From: a virus | Virus record (IMG/VR): IMGVR_UViG_3300022927_000159 | Coordinates: 1 to 20,303 of that record | Length of the DNA: 20,303 nucleotides | Strand: one strand, 5' to 3' | In this document: one piece after another, positions 6,436 through 13,722 of the stretch | Layout: each line of letters begins with the position of its first letter | Numbering within the stretch: the first letter of the stretch is position 1 | Program-made: the position numbers and the translations under genes | Notes under the pieces: model-generated | Told to the model about the DNA's origin: nothing | Database searches by the model: none | What the model saw: the letters and a program-made list of their open reading frames with translations, nothing else

Positions 6436-7581
6436 TTATTTCTTATATTTTGTAAATATATTATATTTAAAATTTTTCTCAAGATTGTGCCATAAAATAG
6501 GTATAAAAGGAAAAGTTTTGTCTCCATTATAATCTAAATCTTTAATATGTTTTATTGTTTCTTTCCATATATTATTATTATTATTAATATGTTCATAAGT
6601 TTTTTTCTTTGCATATTTCCAAAATTTACTATCAAAATTAGAGCCTCCATGATAAGCATAACATATAAAATTTTCATATCTAATAGCCATATCATCTAAA
6701 TAATTGTTTAATTCATCTTCTGATTTATTATTATGTAAGTAATCCCAAAAGGATCTGTTTATATTGTCATACATTACACCTGAAAGAGCTTCAATAGGTT
6801 CGTAAAAAATAGCTCTATTTCCATTTTTTAAAATTCTATCTTTTAAAAAATTTTTAGCTCTATAAGGTTTAAATTTAAATTCATTTATATTTTCTTTTTT
6901 TACATCTTTATTTAAAAGATTACTTAAATCTTTTAAAGCTTCTTCGTCAGAAGTAATTTTATCATTAAAAAGATAACCCCAACCTTGTCTTGTTTGTAGA
7001 GGTATTCCAAACATCCAACCATTTTTAGTCGCTTGATGGTAGGTAAAATTCCAATCACCTGGTTTATTTATTTGATGTGCAAAACATTTATTTAAAGGAA
7101 GAGCATTACAAACATGATAATCATCATATGATTCTGGCCAACCCCTACAATCAATTATATAATCAAATTTATTTTTTAAACTTTCTAAATTTGAAACATC
7201 TTCATGTAATTCTTTAAACCTATTTTTATAAATTTCTTTACATCTTTTAAAAACAAAATCTTTTAATTTAAAATTATTAAAATGCATTGCGTAATAAGGA
7301 GGTAAAATAGGACTTGTAAAATCTATTTTTCTCCAATTTTTATATAAAACATAATATTTTATTGTTGCATCTAGTTCTTTAGAATCAAATTGAATATTAT
7401 ATTTTATAGATTCCCAAAGCAATTTAGGTAGTTGAACATTACTACTTTCACCTATTCCTAAAATTTTTTTATTAGGATTATATATGCAAGTAATTTCTGT
7501 TTTTAAGTCACCCGCATATCTTAAAAAATGACACACAGTCATTACACCGACAGTACCGGTTCCCACCACAGCAATTTTCAT
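6436..7581 (-). CDS. Flavin-dependent halogenase of the tryptophan halogenase family
   Basis: The protein has 381 residues. GTGTVG at 7-12 is the FAD-binding GxGxxG of a Rossmann fold. GIGESSNVQLP at 42-52 matches the G-GEAT-P element. K75 lies eight residues before W83 in KYYVLYKNWRK, the spacing of the catalytic Lys in PrnA. GWMFGIPL at 188-195 aligns with the signature GWxWxIP, with Phe for the second Trp. FYEPIEALSG at 259-268 matches F-EPLES-G, with E264 at the catalytic Glu and Ala for Ser. The protein is shorter than bacterial enzymes of about 530 residues. VirX1 of a cyanophage is a known viral member. The expected reaction is FADH2-, O2- and halide-dependent halogenation; a separate flavin reductase is needed and none is seen. 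The ATG has no Shine-Dalgarno sequence. Confidence 0.85.
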   Translation of the reverse strand: MKIAVVGTGTVGVMTVCHFLRYAGDLKTEITCIYNPNKKILGIGESSNVQLPKLLWESIKYNIQFDSKELDATIKYYVLYKNWRKIDFTSPILPPYYAMHFNNFKLKDFVFKRCKEIYKNRFKELHEDVSNLESLKNKFDYIIDCRGWPESYDDYHVCNALPLNKCFAHQINKPGDWNFTYHQATKNGWMFGIPLQTRQGWGYLFNDKITSDEEALKDLSNLLNKDVKKENINEFKFKPYRAKNFLKDRILKNGNRAIFYEPIEALSGVMYDNINRSFWDYLHNNKSEDELNNYLDDMAIRYENFICYAYHGGSNFDSKFWKYAKKKTYEHINNNNNIWKETIKHIKDLDYNGDKTFPFIPILWHNLEKNFKYNIFTKYKK

Positions 7582-7584
7582 ATT

Positions 7585-8886
7585 TTATTGATATTTATAT
7601 CTTATAACTACAATTCCAGATCCACCAGCAGCACCACTACCCATAAAACCAGATCCTCTAGCTGTTCCTGCTCCACCGCCACCACCAGTGTTTGCTGTTC
7701 CAGCTTGGGAAGGTGGTTCTGCTGGTGGACCATAAGCTCGTCCTCCGCCACCAGTTCCACCTAAACCATTATCATCACCTGTATGAGAACCACCGCCACC
7801 ACCGCCACCATAAGCAGTTGGTGATGCTGTGATTGAAGTAGTTGCTCCATCTCCACCGTCAGCGGGTGTTCCACCAGCTATAGTAGTTCCAACTTGTGTT
7901 GCTCCACCACCGCCACCAGAACCAGATCCTCCAGTATTAGGGGCTCCAGCACCGCCAGGAAAACCTTGAGACGGACTTACAGGAGGTGTATTACCTGCTC
8001 CTCCTGCTCCACCAGTATTAGCTCCACCACCACCTGAACCACCAGTAGCTCCAGCTCGAGGAGCTGGGTCACCTGCACCGAAACCTCCACCAGTAGAAGT
8101 TATTGTTGAAAAAACTGAATTGCCACCACTACCTGCTGCTGTAATTGTTCCACCTGGATAGCTAGTAGTGGAAAAAGTTCCAGCAGACCCACCTGCTCCA
8201 ACTGTTATTGGATAAGGTGTTGCAGTTACTGTAATTGCAGTACCACCTGGATTACCGTTAAGGGGACTTGCTGAATAACAGTCTGCAGGTCCTTTATATT
8301 CTCTGAAACCTCCAGCTCCACCACCGCCACCACCAGCTCCAGAAGCTCCACCACCGCCACCACCACCGACGACCGTATAAGAAACTATATTATTTGCAGC
8401 ACATGCAGAAGTTCCAGACACTGCAAAAGTACCAGGTCCTGTAAATTTATGAATTTTGTAATCTCCTGAAGTTGTAATTGTTCCACCTGTTGCTGTTATA
8501 AAAGTTTGAGCTCTAGCATTAGATGTTGAGTCTATTACATTTAACCAACCTTGTGTTGAATCTACATATACAAATGTAACTGATTGACCTTCTGTATTTA
8601 AAGTTGCATCAGCATTTGCTCCACCAATTTTATCTGACCCATTTGGAGATACTGTTACATTATTTGTTTGCCAAGTTGCTGCATAATCAGCTAAGGCAAC
8701 TATATCTCCAGCTGAACCTGCTGGAAGTGTTACTGTAATTGCTGCAGATGTTGTGTTAACAAAATAACCATTACCACTTACAGCAGTGAATCCTGAAGTT
8801 TTAGCTGTAGTGTCCCAAGTAACCGCTCCAATATTTTGGAAAACTCCCTGATCTATCATTGTAGTTCCGCACGATACTACTCCCAT
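7585..8886 (-). CDS. Glycine-rich tail-fibre adhesin (gp38/PGII-like)
   Basis: The protein has 433 residues, an AAAGGAGA ribosome-binding site and a TAATG overlap with the upstream fibre gene. Residues 1-125 are a Thr/Val-rich beta domain (GVFQNIGAVTWDT, ITVTLPAGSAGDIVALADY) seen on phage fibres. Residues 147-173 (KFTGPGTFAVSG, VSYTVVGGGG) begin a glycine-rich domain that runs to the C-terminus. Poly-Gly blocks at 174-193, 284-300, 318-328, 360-366, 378-382 and 401-405 are separated by short polar loops, and the protein ends SGIVVIRYKYQ. This design matches glycine-rich adhesins in which polyglycine-II helices display variable receptor-binding loops. It is therefore the best candidate host-range determinant. 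Confidence 0.82.
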   Translation of the reverse strand: MGVVSCGTTMIDQGVFQNIGAVTWDTTAKTSGFTAVSGNGYFVNTTSAAITVTLPAGSAGDIVALADYAATWQTNNVTVSPNGSDKIGGANADATLNTEGQSVTFVYVDSTQGWLNVIDSTSNARAQTFITATGGTITTSGDYKIHKFTGPGTFAVSGTSACAANNIVSYTVVGGGGGGGASGAGGGGGGAGGFREYKGPADCYSASPLNGNPGGTAITVTATPYPITVGAGGSAGTFSTTSYPGGTITAAGSGGNSVFSTITSTGGGFGAGDPAPRAGATGGSGGGGANTGGAGGAGNTPPVSPSQGFPGGAGAPNTGGSGSGGGGGATQVGTTIAGGTPADGGDGATTSITASPTAYGGGGGGGSHTGDDNGLGGTGGGGRAYGPPAEPPSQAGTANTGGGGGAGTARGSGFMGSGAAGGSGIVVIRYKYQ

Positions 8887-9590
8887 TATGAATCTCCTTT
8901 TATCTTAGATAAATTAATTTTAAATTTTTCTCCAGATATATTATTTATCATGAATATATCATCTTTTCCTTCTTGTAAAGTCCAATTACCTTTAGTTCCG
9001 TCTACCATGTTTCCTTGATTTTTAGCTTGATTAGATAAATGTAAATCCCCTGTATACAAATTTCTCCATACATTTCCCGAAGCTCCTAAGTCATAAGTGT
9101 CATTTGCTCCTGGAACAATATTTCCTGTAGCAGTTATACCTCCTGAAGTAACATCGCCAGCAGTAATGTCTCCTAAGTCAGCTGTAATATCTACAATATT
9201 AGTTCCATCAGAATATAAAATTTTATATCCTTTATCTGTAGTAGACCACGTAGCACCTGTTCCAGAAGATGTTTTAAAAGTTACTGTAAAAGCACCTGTT
9301 GTTGCATTTTCAACTAAATAAGTTTTTTCTATAGAGTCTGGAATTGTAACATTAACAGCACTTGTAATAGTTCCTGTTAATCTTAAAACTTGATTTTTAC
9401 CATTCGATAAAACACCATTTGAAAAAGTCAAGGTTGCACCGGTAGTTGCATTTAATCCTACAGCATCATACCCACCAATTGCTTGCTCAAGAATTAGTAA
9501 ATTAGTGTTAGTAAACTGTCCCCAAGTTCCTGAGTTTTCTCCAGTTTGTTGTACAGTTAATTTTAAACTAGCTGATGTTGCGTTTGCCAT
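8886..9590 (-). CDS. Tail-fibre protein with recurrent C-terminal module
   Basis: The protein has 234 residues and starts at an ATG after TAAGGAA. Residues 8-41 (LKLTVQQTGENSGTWG, LLILEQAIGGY) are an N-terminal motif found in many phage fibre-like proteins. A beta-rich middle of Thr/Gly strands follows at 45-145. Residues 156-234 are a compact module (DTYDLG-SGNVWRNLYTGD, LHLSN, TKGNWT, and a final SGEKFKINL) about 70 percent identical by eye to the C-terminus of the protein at 10361-11797. The shared end suggests a common trimerisation, assembly or attachment role. The gene is between the 22-residue-repeat protein and the adhesin, with which it overlaps by one base. Confidence 0.78.
   Translation of the reverse strand: MANATSASLKLTVQQTGENSGTWGQFTNTNLLILEQAIGGYDAVGLNATTGATLTFSNGVLSNGKNQVLRLTGTITSAVNVTIPDSIEKTYLVENATTGAFTVTFKTSSGTGATWSTTDKGYKILYSDGTNIVDITADLGDITAGDVTSGGITATGNIVPGANDTYDLGASGNVWRNLYTGDLHLSNQAKNQGNMVDGTKGNWTLQEGKDDIFMINNISGEKFKINLSKIKGDS
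8889..9125 (-). repeat. Copy 1 of a duplicated fibre C-terminal module
   Basis: This stretch encodes residues 156-234 of the 234-residue fibre. It matches the module at 10364-10585 in protein and, over much of its length, in DNA; for example, TGTCATTTGCTCCTGGAACA appears in both on the plus strand. It is either a duplicated or recombined domain, or a widespread module acquired twice. Confidence 0.85.
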
Positions 9591-9637
9591 ATTTTAAATT
9601 CCTTAAAATTTTATTTTATTCAATTTATTGTTAAAAA

Positions 9638-10354
9638 TCAAGCTACTTCCTGCCAACCTGGAGGATCGATAGGAGCACCTCCTGTGTTAACTTCTGTCCA
9701 TACTATATTTTCAACAGTATTTAATGTCATTGTCATTTCAATTCCTGTTGGCCTTGCTACTGAATCTGTAGCTGTAGCTTGACCTTCTTGCATCGTTAGA
9801 TCAAAACCAGTTAAATCTATTAAAGTATTTGCATCCAAAACAGTTGTTCCAAGAGCAGCTGTCATAGCTTCTCCAGTCAAACTAACATTTGCATCTGCAC
9901 CAATTATAACAGAGTTTTCTTGCATGGTCATTGCTTGACCAGTGACGGATATATCTGCGGTACCTGTAACAGTAACAGAACCTAAATTAGCAGACATTGC
10001 TATTCCAACCACATCTTCCGTTACAACATCTGTAAATGCTTGAGCTGTGCCTTGAGTAATAGTTAAAACTTGTCCTGTTACATCAACATTTGCAATACCT
10101 GTAATTGAAACAGAACCTAAATTAGAAGACATTGCTATCCCTGTTGGAAATGCAACAACACCTGCAAATATATCTACTGTACCTAGATTAGCAGACATTG
10201 CTATTCCAGTTACATCTTCTAATACAACATCTGTAAATGCTTGAGCTGTTCCTTCATTTAAGGTTAAATCAAAACCTGTTAATTCAACATTAACACTTGT
10301 TGAACCTGTAGCTGCAAAAGGACTTTCTGCAAAAGCTGTTATACCAAAAGCCAT
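9638..10354 (-). CDS. Virion protein made of nine 22-residue beta repeats
   Basis: The protein has 238 residues; its start lies six bases after the previous stop. Nearly the whole protein is a tandem repeat with the core TG-x-x-(M/L)-(T/S)-x-x-x-G. The core glycines are at residues 27, 50, 72, 94, 117, 139, 161, 183 and 204, spacings of 21-23. Examples are TGIAMSANLGTV, TGIAMSSNLGSV and TGQVLTITQGTA. Such regularity suggests a beta-helix or stacked beta-prism fibre. The N-terminus MAFGITAFAESPFA and the C-terminal PPGWQEVA are conserved-looking caps; I have seen similar ends in marine phage proteins. It is flanked by fibre genes, so a fibre shaft or capsid-surface fibre is likely. There is no known enzymatic motif. 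Confidence 0.75.
   Translation of the reverse strand: MAFGITAFAESPFAATGSTSVNVELTGFDLTLNEGTAQAFTDVVLEDVTGIAMSANLGTVDIFAGVVAFPTGIAMSSNLGSVSITGIANVDVTGQVLTITQGTAQAFTDVVTEDVVGIAMSANLGSVTVTGTADISVTGQAMTMQENSVIIGADANVSLTGEAMTAALGTTVLDANTLIDLTGFDLTMQEGQATATDSVARPTGIEMTMTLNTVENIVWTEVNTGGAPIDPPGWQEVA
9710..10285 (-). repeat. Nine-unit 22-codon tandem repeat array
   Basis: This is the coding repeat inside the 238-residue protein. At the DNA level, 9981-10051 and 10182-10252 are 71-nt direct repeats differing at about eight positions. They are 201 nt apart, i.e. 67 codons or three repeat units, so the array contains a larger duplicated block. Confidence 0.85.
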
Positions 10355-10360
10355 GAGCTA

Positions 10361-11797
10361 CTAAACCTCTTCTAATTTGAACTTATATTTTTTACCTGAT
10401 TTGTTATTGAATAAATAAAGATCTTCAGCACCCTCTTGAATAGTCCAATTACCTTTTGTACCATCAACTGCGTTACCTTCTTTTTTTGCTTCGTTAGATA
10501 AATGTAAGTCTCCAGTGTATAAGTTTCTCCAAACGTTTCCTGATTCACCTAAATCATAAGTGTCATTTGCTCCTGGAACAACGTGACCAGTGACATTTAA
10601 TTCTGAACCATCAAATGTTAAATTTGCTTCTGCATTCATCGCATCTGTGCCTGTTGCAGTAAGAACTCTATTATTAGAACCATTAGACATGAAGTCTGAT
10701 ACATCAACAGCGACTGTGTCTGCTGCTACATCAATACCTGTACCCGCACCAACATTAAGTGTAACAGAACCAGAAGCACCGCCTCCTGTTAAACCATTAC
10801 CAGCAGTAACCCCTGTAATGTCTCCAGTGTTAGTAGTGTAACCTGCATCATTATTAAATCCTGAATTATTAATATTTGCTTTAGTTAGTTTCTTTTGATT
10901 ATTAGAAGCATCAACTACAACAAAAAAATCTCCATCAGCGTCTGATGTAGATGTAGTTAATTCTGAAAGATCAACATCTATTTGATCTGCTTGAACATCA
11001 ATTAAGTTCCCGGCTCCAACGTTTAATGTAACATCTCCAGAAGATCCACCACCTGTTAAACCGTCTCCTGCTGTAACTGCTGTAATATCTCCAGTAGTTG
11101 GAGTTTGAAATTCTAAAGCTGTTGCACCACTGTTTACAGCTAAAACTTGGTTAGCTGTCCCAATAGCTGTTAAACCTGTACCGCCTTTTGATGTTGGCAC
11201 TGTAGGTAATCTATCTGATGATAAAGTTCCTGAAGCAACGTTTGATGCATCAAGATTTGTTAAAGCTGAACCATTTGCTGCTGGAAGTGTTGCGGGGAAT
11301 CTTGCGTCAGGCACTGTGCCCGATGCTAAATCGTCTGCGTCTAAGTTTGTTAAATTAGCACCACTAACTGCAGGAAGTGTTGCTGGGAATCTTGCATCAG
11401 GCACTGTGCCTGAAGCTAAATTATCTGCATTTAAATTTGTTAAATTAGATCCATTGTTTGCAACAATGTTTCCACTTGAATCTAGTATGACTGCTTTGGA
11501 TGCAGGAAGGGTACAGAAAACATCTTTAGTACCTGCAGAAAAATCTACCGCAGAGTCACTATTAGATGATGATAATATGGTATCTCTTGATAATGTATCA
11601 GTTGCAGCATCTGTAACTGTGCCAAGTCCAACTTCAAACTCACCATTCTCATTTACAATAGAATAATAAGTTGTATTACTGTTACCAATACCAGCAACAA
11701 AAGTTTCAAAACCTAAAACGGCCCCTGCTAAATTTATTGTGCCCGTACCTGTACTTGTAGAGGTTTCTTTTACCCTGTCATTTACAACTAGTGCCAT
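10361..11797 (-). CDS. Repeat-rich tail fibre protein
   Basis: The protein has 478 residues with an AAGGAG ribosome-binding site. Residues 1-103 (MALVVNDRVKETSTSTGTG to FCTLPASKAV) are an N-terminal domain common on phage fibres. Residues 118-207 hold three 30-residue repeats built on LTNL-A--LASGTVPDARFP, the first two almost identical. LNVGAG-containing repeats (TGDIT-VTAG-GLTGGG) occur at 235-263 and 324-352. Residues 405-478 are the C-terminal module shared with the 234-residue fibre. The layout of anchor, repetitive shaft and conserved tip or chaperone-like end is typical of a trimeric fibre. It is the first of four fibre-type genes ending in the Gly-rich adhesin. Confidence 0.82.
   Translation of the reverse strand: MALVVNDRVKETSTSTGTGTINLAGAVLGFETFVAGIGNSNTTYYSIVNENGEFEVGLGTVTDAATDTLSRDTILSSSNSDSAVDFSAGTKDVFCTLPASKAVILDSSGNIVANNGSNLTNLNADNLASGTVPDARFPATLPAVSGANLTNLDADDLASGTVPDARFPATLPAANGSALTNLDASNVASGTLSSDRLPTVPTSKGGTGLTAIGTANQVLAVNSGATALEFQTPTTGDITAVTAGDGLTGGGSSGDVTLNVGAGNLIDVQADQIDVDLSELTTSTSDADGDFFVVVDASNNQKKLTKANINNSGFNNDAGYTTNTGDITGVTAGNGLTGGGASGSVTLNVGAGTGIDVAADTVAVDVSDFMSNGSNNRVLTATGTDAMNAEANLTFDGSELNVTGHVVPGANDTYDLGESGNVWRNLYTGDLHLSNEAKKEGNAVDGTKGNWTIQEGAEDLYLFNNKSGKKYKFKLEEV
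10364..10585 (-). repeat. Copy 2 of the duplicated fibre C-terminal module
   Basis: This encodes residues 405-478 of the 478-residue fibre. It carries the same DTYDLG-SGNVWRNLYTGD core as the copy at 8889-9125 and ends SGKKYKFKLEEV. Confidence 0.85.
11177..11446 (-). repeat. Three 90-nt coding repeats in a tail fibre
   Basis: The 30-residue units start at residues 118, 148 and 178. The nearly identical DNA blocks beginning at 11283 and 11373 are exactly 90 nt apart. The third unit (ASNVASGTLSSDRLP) is diverged. Variation in unit number would change shaft length. Confidence 0.85.
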
Positions 11798-11810
11798 TTA
11801 AAACTCCTTA

Positions 11811-12251
11811 TTAACCAGAGATTCTTAATATAGCTGCTGATGTAGTAAATGCTGGAAACTGAATTGTAAAAGTTCCTGATGTAGCTGTTTTATCTGCTCC
11901 AAAATCTAAAATTGCAACTGCTGCATTAGTAACTGCAGAAGATGTATTGTAGATCATTGCACCTCTAGCTGTCAACGTTACACCTGTGAAAGATAAATCT
12001 GCAAAGTCTACAATTGCAACACCTGATGCAATTGAAGTATTCTGACCTGCTAATGGATCACCACCCGATGCGTAAGTACCTGTGTTTGCAACTTCGTTTG
12101 TAGTTGTAAATGAAGTAGTCGCTGAGTTTAGAGTTGCTGAAGAAGTATAAAGTGCTAATTTAAAAACATCACCACCAGATGAAGAAAAGTTTTGATCACC
12201 TTCTAGTAATTGTTTTTTGAAAGCATTTGCGATCGCTTGTGTTATAGCCAT
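11811..12251 (-). CDS. Putative virion structural protein
   Basis: The protein has 146 residues, preceded by AAGGAGATATAC, a textbook ribosome-binding site very like that of T7 gene 10, which suggests high expression. It begins MAITQAIANAFKKQLLEG, then FKLALYTSSATLNSATTSF. This opening is common to small structural proteins of many phages. The rest is beta-rich (VDFADLSFTGVTLTARGAMI, then FTIQFPAFTTSAAILRI). No enzyme motif is visible. It lies between the adaptor and the first fibre gene, so a tail or baseplate-like accessory, or a fibre-attachment protein, is possible. The exact role is unknown. Confidence 0.72.
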   Translation of the reverse strand: MAITQAIANAFKKQLLEGDQNFSSSGGDVFKLALYTSSATLNSATTSFTTTNEVANTGTYASGGDPLAGQNTSIASGVAIVDFADLSFTGVTLTARGAMIYNTSSAVTNAAVAILDFGADKTATSGTFTIQFPAFTTSAAILRISG

Positions 12252-12262
12252 AGTATATCTCC

Positions 12263-12913
12263 TTATTTTCCTATTCGAGGAACACCGCTTTGATATTCAT
12301 CTCGTCTTCTTCTTCCCATTTGTTCAATTGAGAAGCCTTCTACCACTTGTTTATACTTTTGTTCGTATAATTGCAAGAGGTCTTGAGGTCCTTTTAAAAA
12401 TCCATAGGCCTCGACTAGGCATGCATATAAAAGTCCATTGGGAAAATTCTGACTTATATATGTTGTAGCATTTGTACTAGATAATCCGGGATCTTTCAAG
12501 ATATAATTTAATTGAATTGTGTAAGTAGCATCAGGGGTAGGTGCTACCACAATTTTTTGTTCATCCCATAAACTGTAATATTTTGGAACTCCTGTTACTT
12601 CTGTAGGATTAAATTCAGACATAAAACTAGTATCTCTATATTGTAAAAATTCTCTATTATTAGGTTGAGAACTTCCTTGAGAATCTACTATTTGAGCTGA
12701 TCTAACAATTAATAATCCTGCTGGTCTACCTATAAATCTATCTGAAGTAATTAAATTAGCTGTATCATATCTTCTGTTATTATCAGAATCGATATCTCTA
12801 AAAATTCTAAATTCAGCATTTTCAATAAATCCATCTAAGATAGTTGATGTAAAAACATTTGCATCTACTTCTGTATAGTCTCTAATTTTTTGTAATAATT
12901 CTGTGTATGTCAT
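12263..12913 (-). CDS. Head-tail adaptor (SU10 adaptor-like)
   Basis: The protein has 216 residues. Helical MTYTELLQKIRDYTEVDANVF and FIENAEFRIFRDID at the N-terminus match what I recall of the SU10-type adaptor family, which sits beneath the portal in short-tailed phages. A beta middle follows (VTGVPKYYSLWDEQKIVVAP, PDATYTIQLNYILKDPGLS). Then comes a helix around 165-195 (GLLYACLVEAYGFLKGPQDL, LQLYEQKYKQVV) and a basic tail with MGRRRRDEYQ. The length suits the family. Its start overlaps the stop of the upstream gene as ATGA, so it is translationally coupled to the 270-residue protein. Confidence 0.78.
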   Translation of the reverse strand: MTYTELLQKIRDYTEVDANVFTSTILDGFIENAEFRIFRDIDSDNNRRYDTANLITSDRFIGRPAGLLIVRSAQIVDSQGSSQPNNREFLQYRDTSFMSEFNPTEVTGVPKYYSLWDEQKIVVAPTPDATYTIQLNYILKDPGLSSTNATTYISQNFPNGLLYACLVEAYGFLKGPQDLLQLYEQKYKQVVEGFSIEQMGRRRRDEYQSGVPRIGK

Positions 12914-13722
12914 CCTTGTTTAGTATCCAGTGGTCCAGCTAAGACTTGAATACCTCCTCCTGTTTCTGTACTCGAAGCATTTGAAACCAAGTTAAACGTA
13001 TAACTATTTTCTAAAGTTATTGTAGAAGGTTGGCCTGCTTGTTGTTGAGTTGTTTGTATCATAGTTATTGAATAACCGCCAACAATAATTGCACCTGAAT
13101 TATGAGCGCTAGCAGTTGTGTTTTTAGGTAAGACTCCTCTAAATTGTGAGTTAGTTCCTCTTACACATCCTGTTAAATCATTGCTTGATTTACCAGTGTA
13201 TTGAATAACTTCGTTGTTAAAATAAGAATCTCCATCATCTGATACATCTACTTTTTCAATCATAAAAAATCCTGATGTAGGAAAGGCTGAAGCATCTGTT
13301 AATGAAATAGTTGTGTCAGTTGCAGTTATGTTTGAAGCTAATGTTGTAGTTAGTTCTAATGTAGATTTAGCTACACCACCTACCGTTGGAGATTTAACTG
13401 ATTGAAATCTTACAATATCATTATTTACTCTTGCGCTGTTAGGTTCTGATACAGTTAGTAAAGTAGAACCTGAAGCTGTTGTAAAAGGGTTCGTTGGTAA
13501 AAAATCTGTAGTTCCAAATTCTGTTCTTGCAGGTCTTGCTTTTTCTAAACCTTGTGGATCAGCAACAAATGGTTTTGGCTCTAATTGTGGTTGCTTACGT
13601 TCATATTCTGAATAATGTACAAACGCACCATTCCATTCTGTTACCATTTCTCTCCACGGAAAAGCTAATCCGCTTCGGTCAGAGATTGCTAAAGCGTGTT
13701 TCCCTTTTGCAAACTTTGCCAT
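12910..13722 (-). CDS. Conserved phage structural protein with degenerate zinc-ribbon N-terminus
   Basis: The protein has 270 residues with a CGGAGA ribosome-binding site and a TAATG overlap with the upstream connector gene. Residues 7-55 (KHALAISDRSGLAFPWREM, EWNG, ERKQPQLEP) match a family I recall as ALAICDRCGF----L--EWNG--VC--C--PKHPQL-P; here Ser and other residues replace all four Cys. Residues 122-214 carry a beta module (TTLASNITATDTTISLTDA, then EVIQYTGKSSNDLTGCVRGT and NTTASAHNSG) also present in the neighbouring 309-residue protein. The C-terminus, 218-250, is beta and Thr/Gln-rich. Its position among adaptors suggests a tail-connector role. Confidence 0.7.
   Translation of the reverse strand: MAKFAKGKHALAISDRSGLAFPWREMVTEWNGAFVHYSEYERKQPQLEPKPFVADPQGLEKARPARTEFGTTDFLPTNPFTTASGSTLLTVSEPNSARVNNDIVRFQSVKSPTVGGVAKSTLELTTTLASNITATDTTISLTDASAFPTSGFFMIEKVDVSDDGDSYFNNEVIQYTGKSSNDLTGCVRGTNSQFRGVLPKNTTASAHNSGAIIVGGYSITMIQTTQQQAGQPSTITLENSYTFNLVSNASSTETGGGIQVLAGPLDTKQG
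13081..13359 (-). repeat. Copy A of a shared beta module (270-residue protein)
   Basis: This encodes residues 122-214. Shared with 14181-14390 are the landmarks TDTTI, then SG, NE-I-YTG-SS--LTG--RG, and TTA--H. Copy A has an extra loop (KVDVSDDGDSYF). Confidence 0.75.

Noticed and set aside
7528-7764. Ser/Thr/Cys-rich plus-strand frame of 78 codons
   Set aside because: It is the complement of the glycine-rich adhesin codons and the halogenase start; composition is a by-product of GGN codons.
9591-9637. Possible promoter in the AT-rich gap before the 234-residue fibre gene
   Set aside because: TTAACA and TAAAAT-like elements occur with poor spacing; expected by chance in such AT-rich DNA.
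11177-11446. Regular 90-nt repeats resembling an array
   Set aside because: Units are in-frame coding repeats without spacers; not CRISPR.
11316-11666. Open frame of 116 codons on the plus strand
   Set aside because: It lies wholly inside the repeat-rich fibre gene and mirrors its repeats; no ribosome-binding site or independent protein features.
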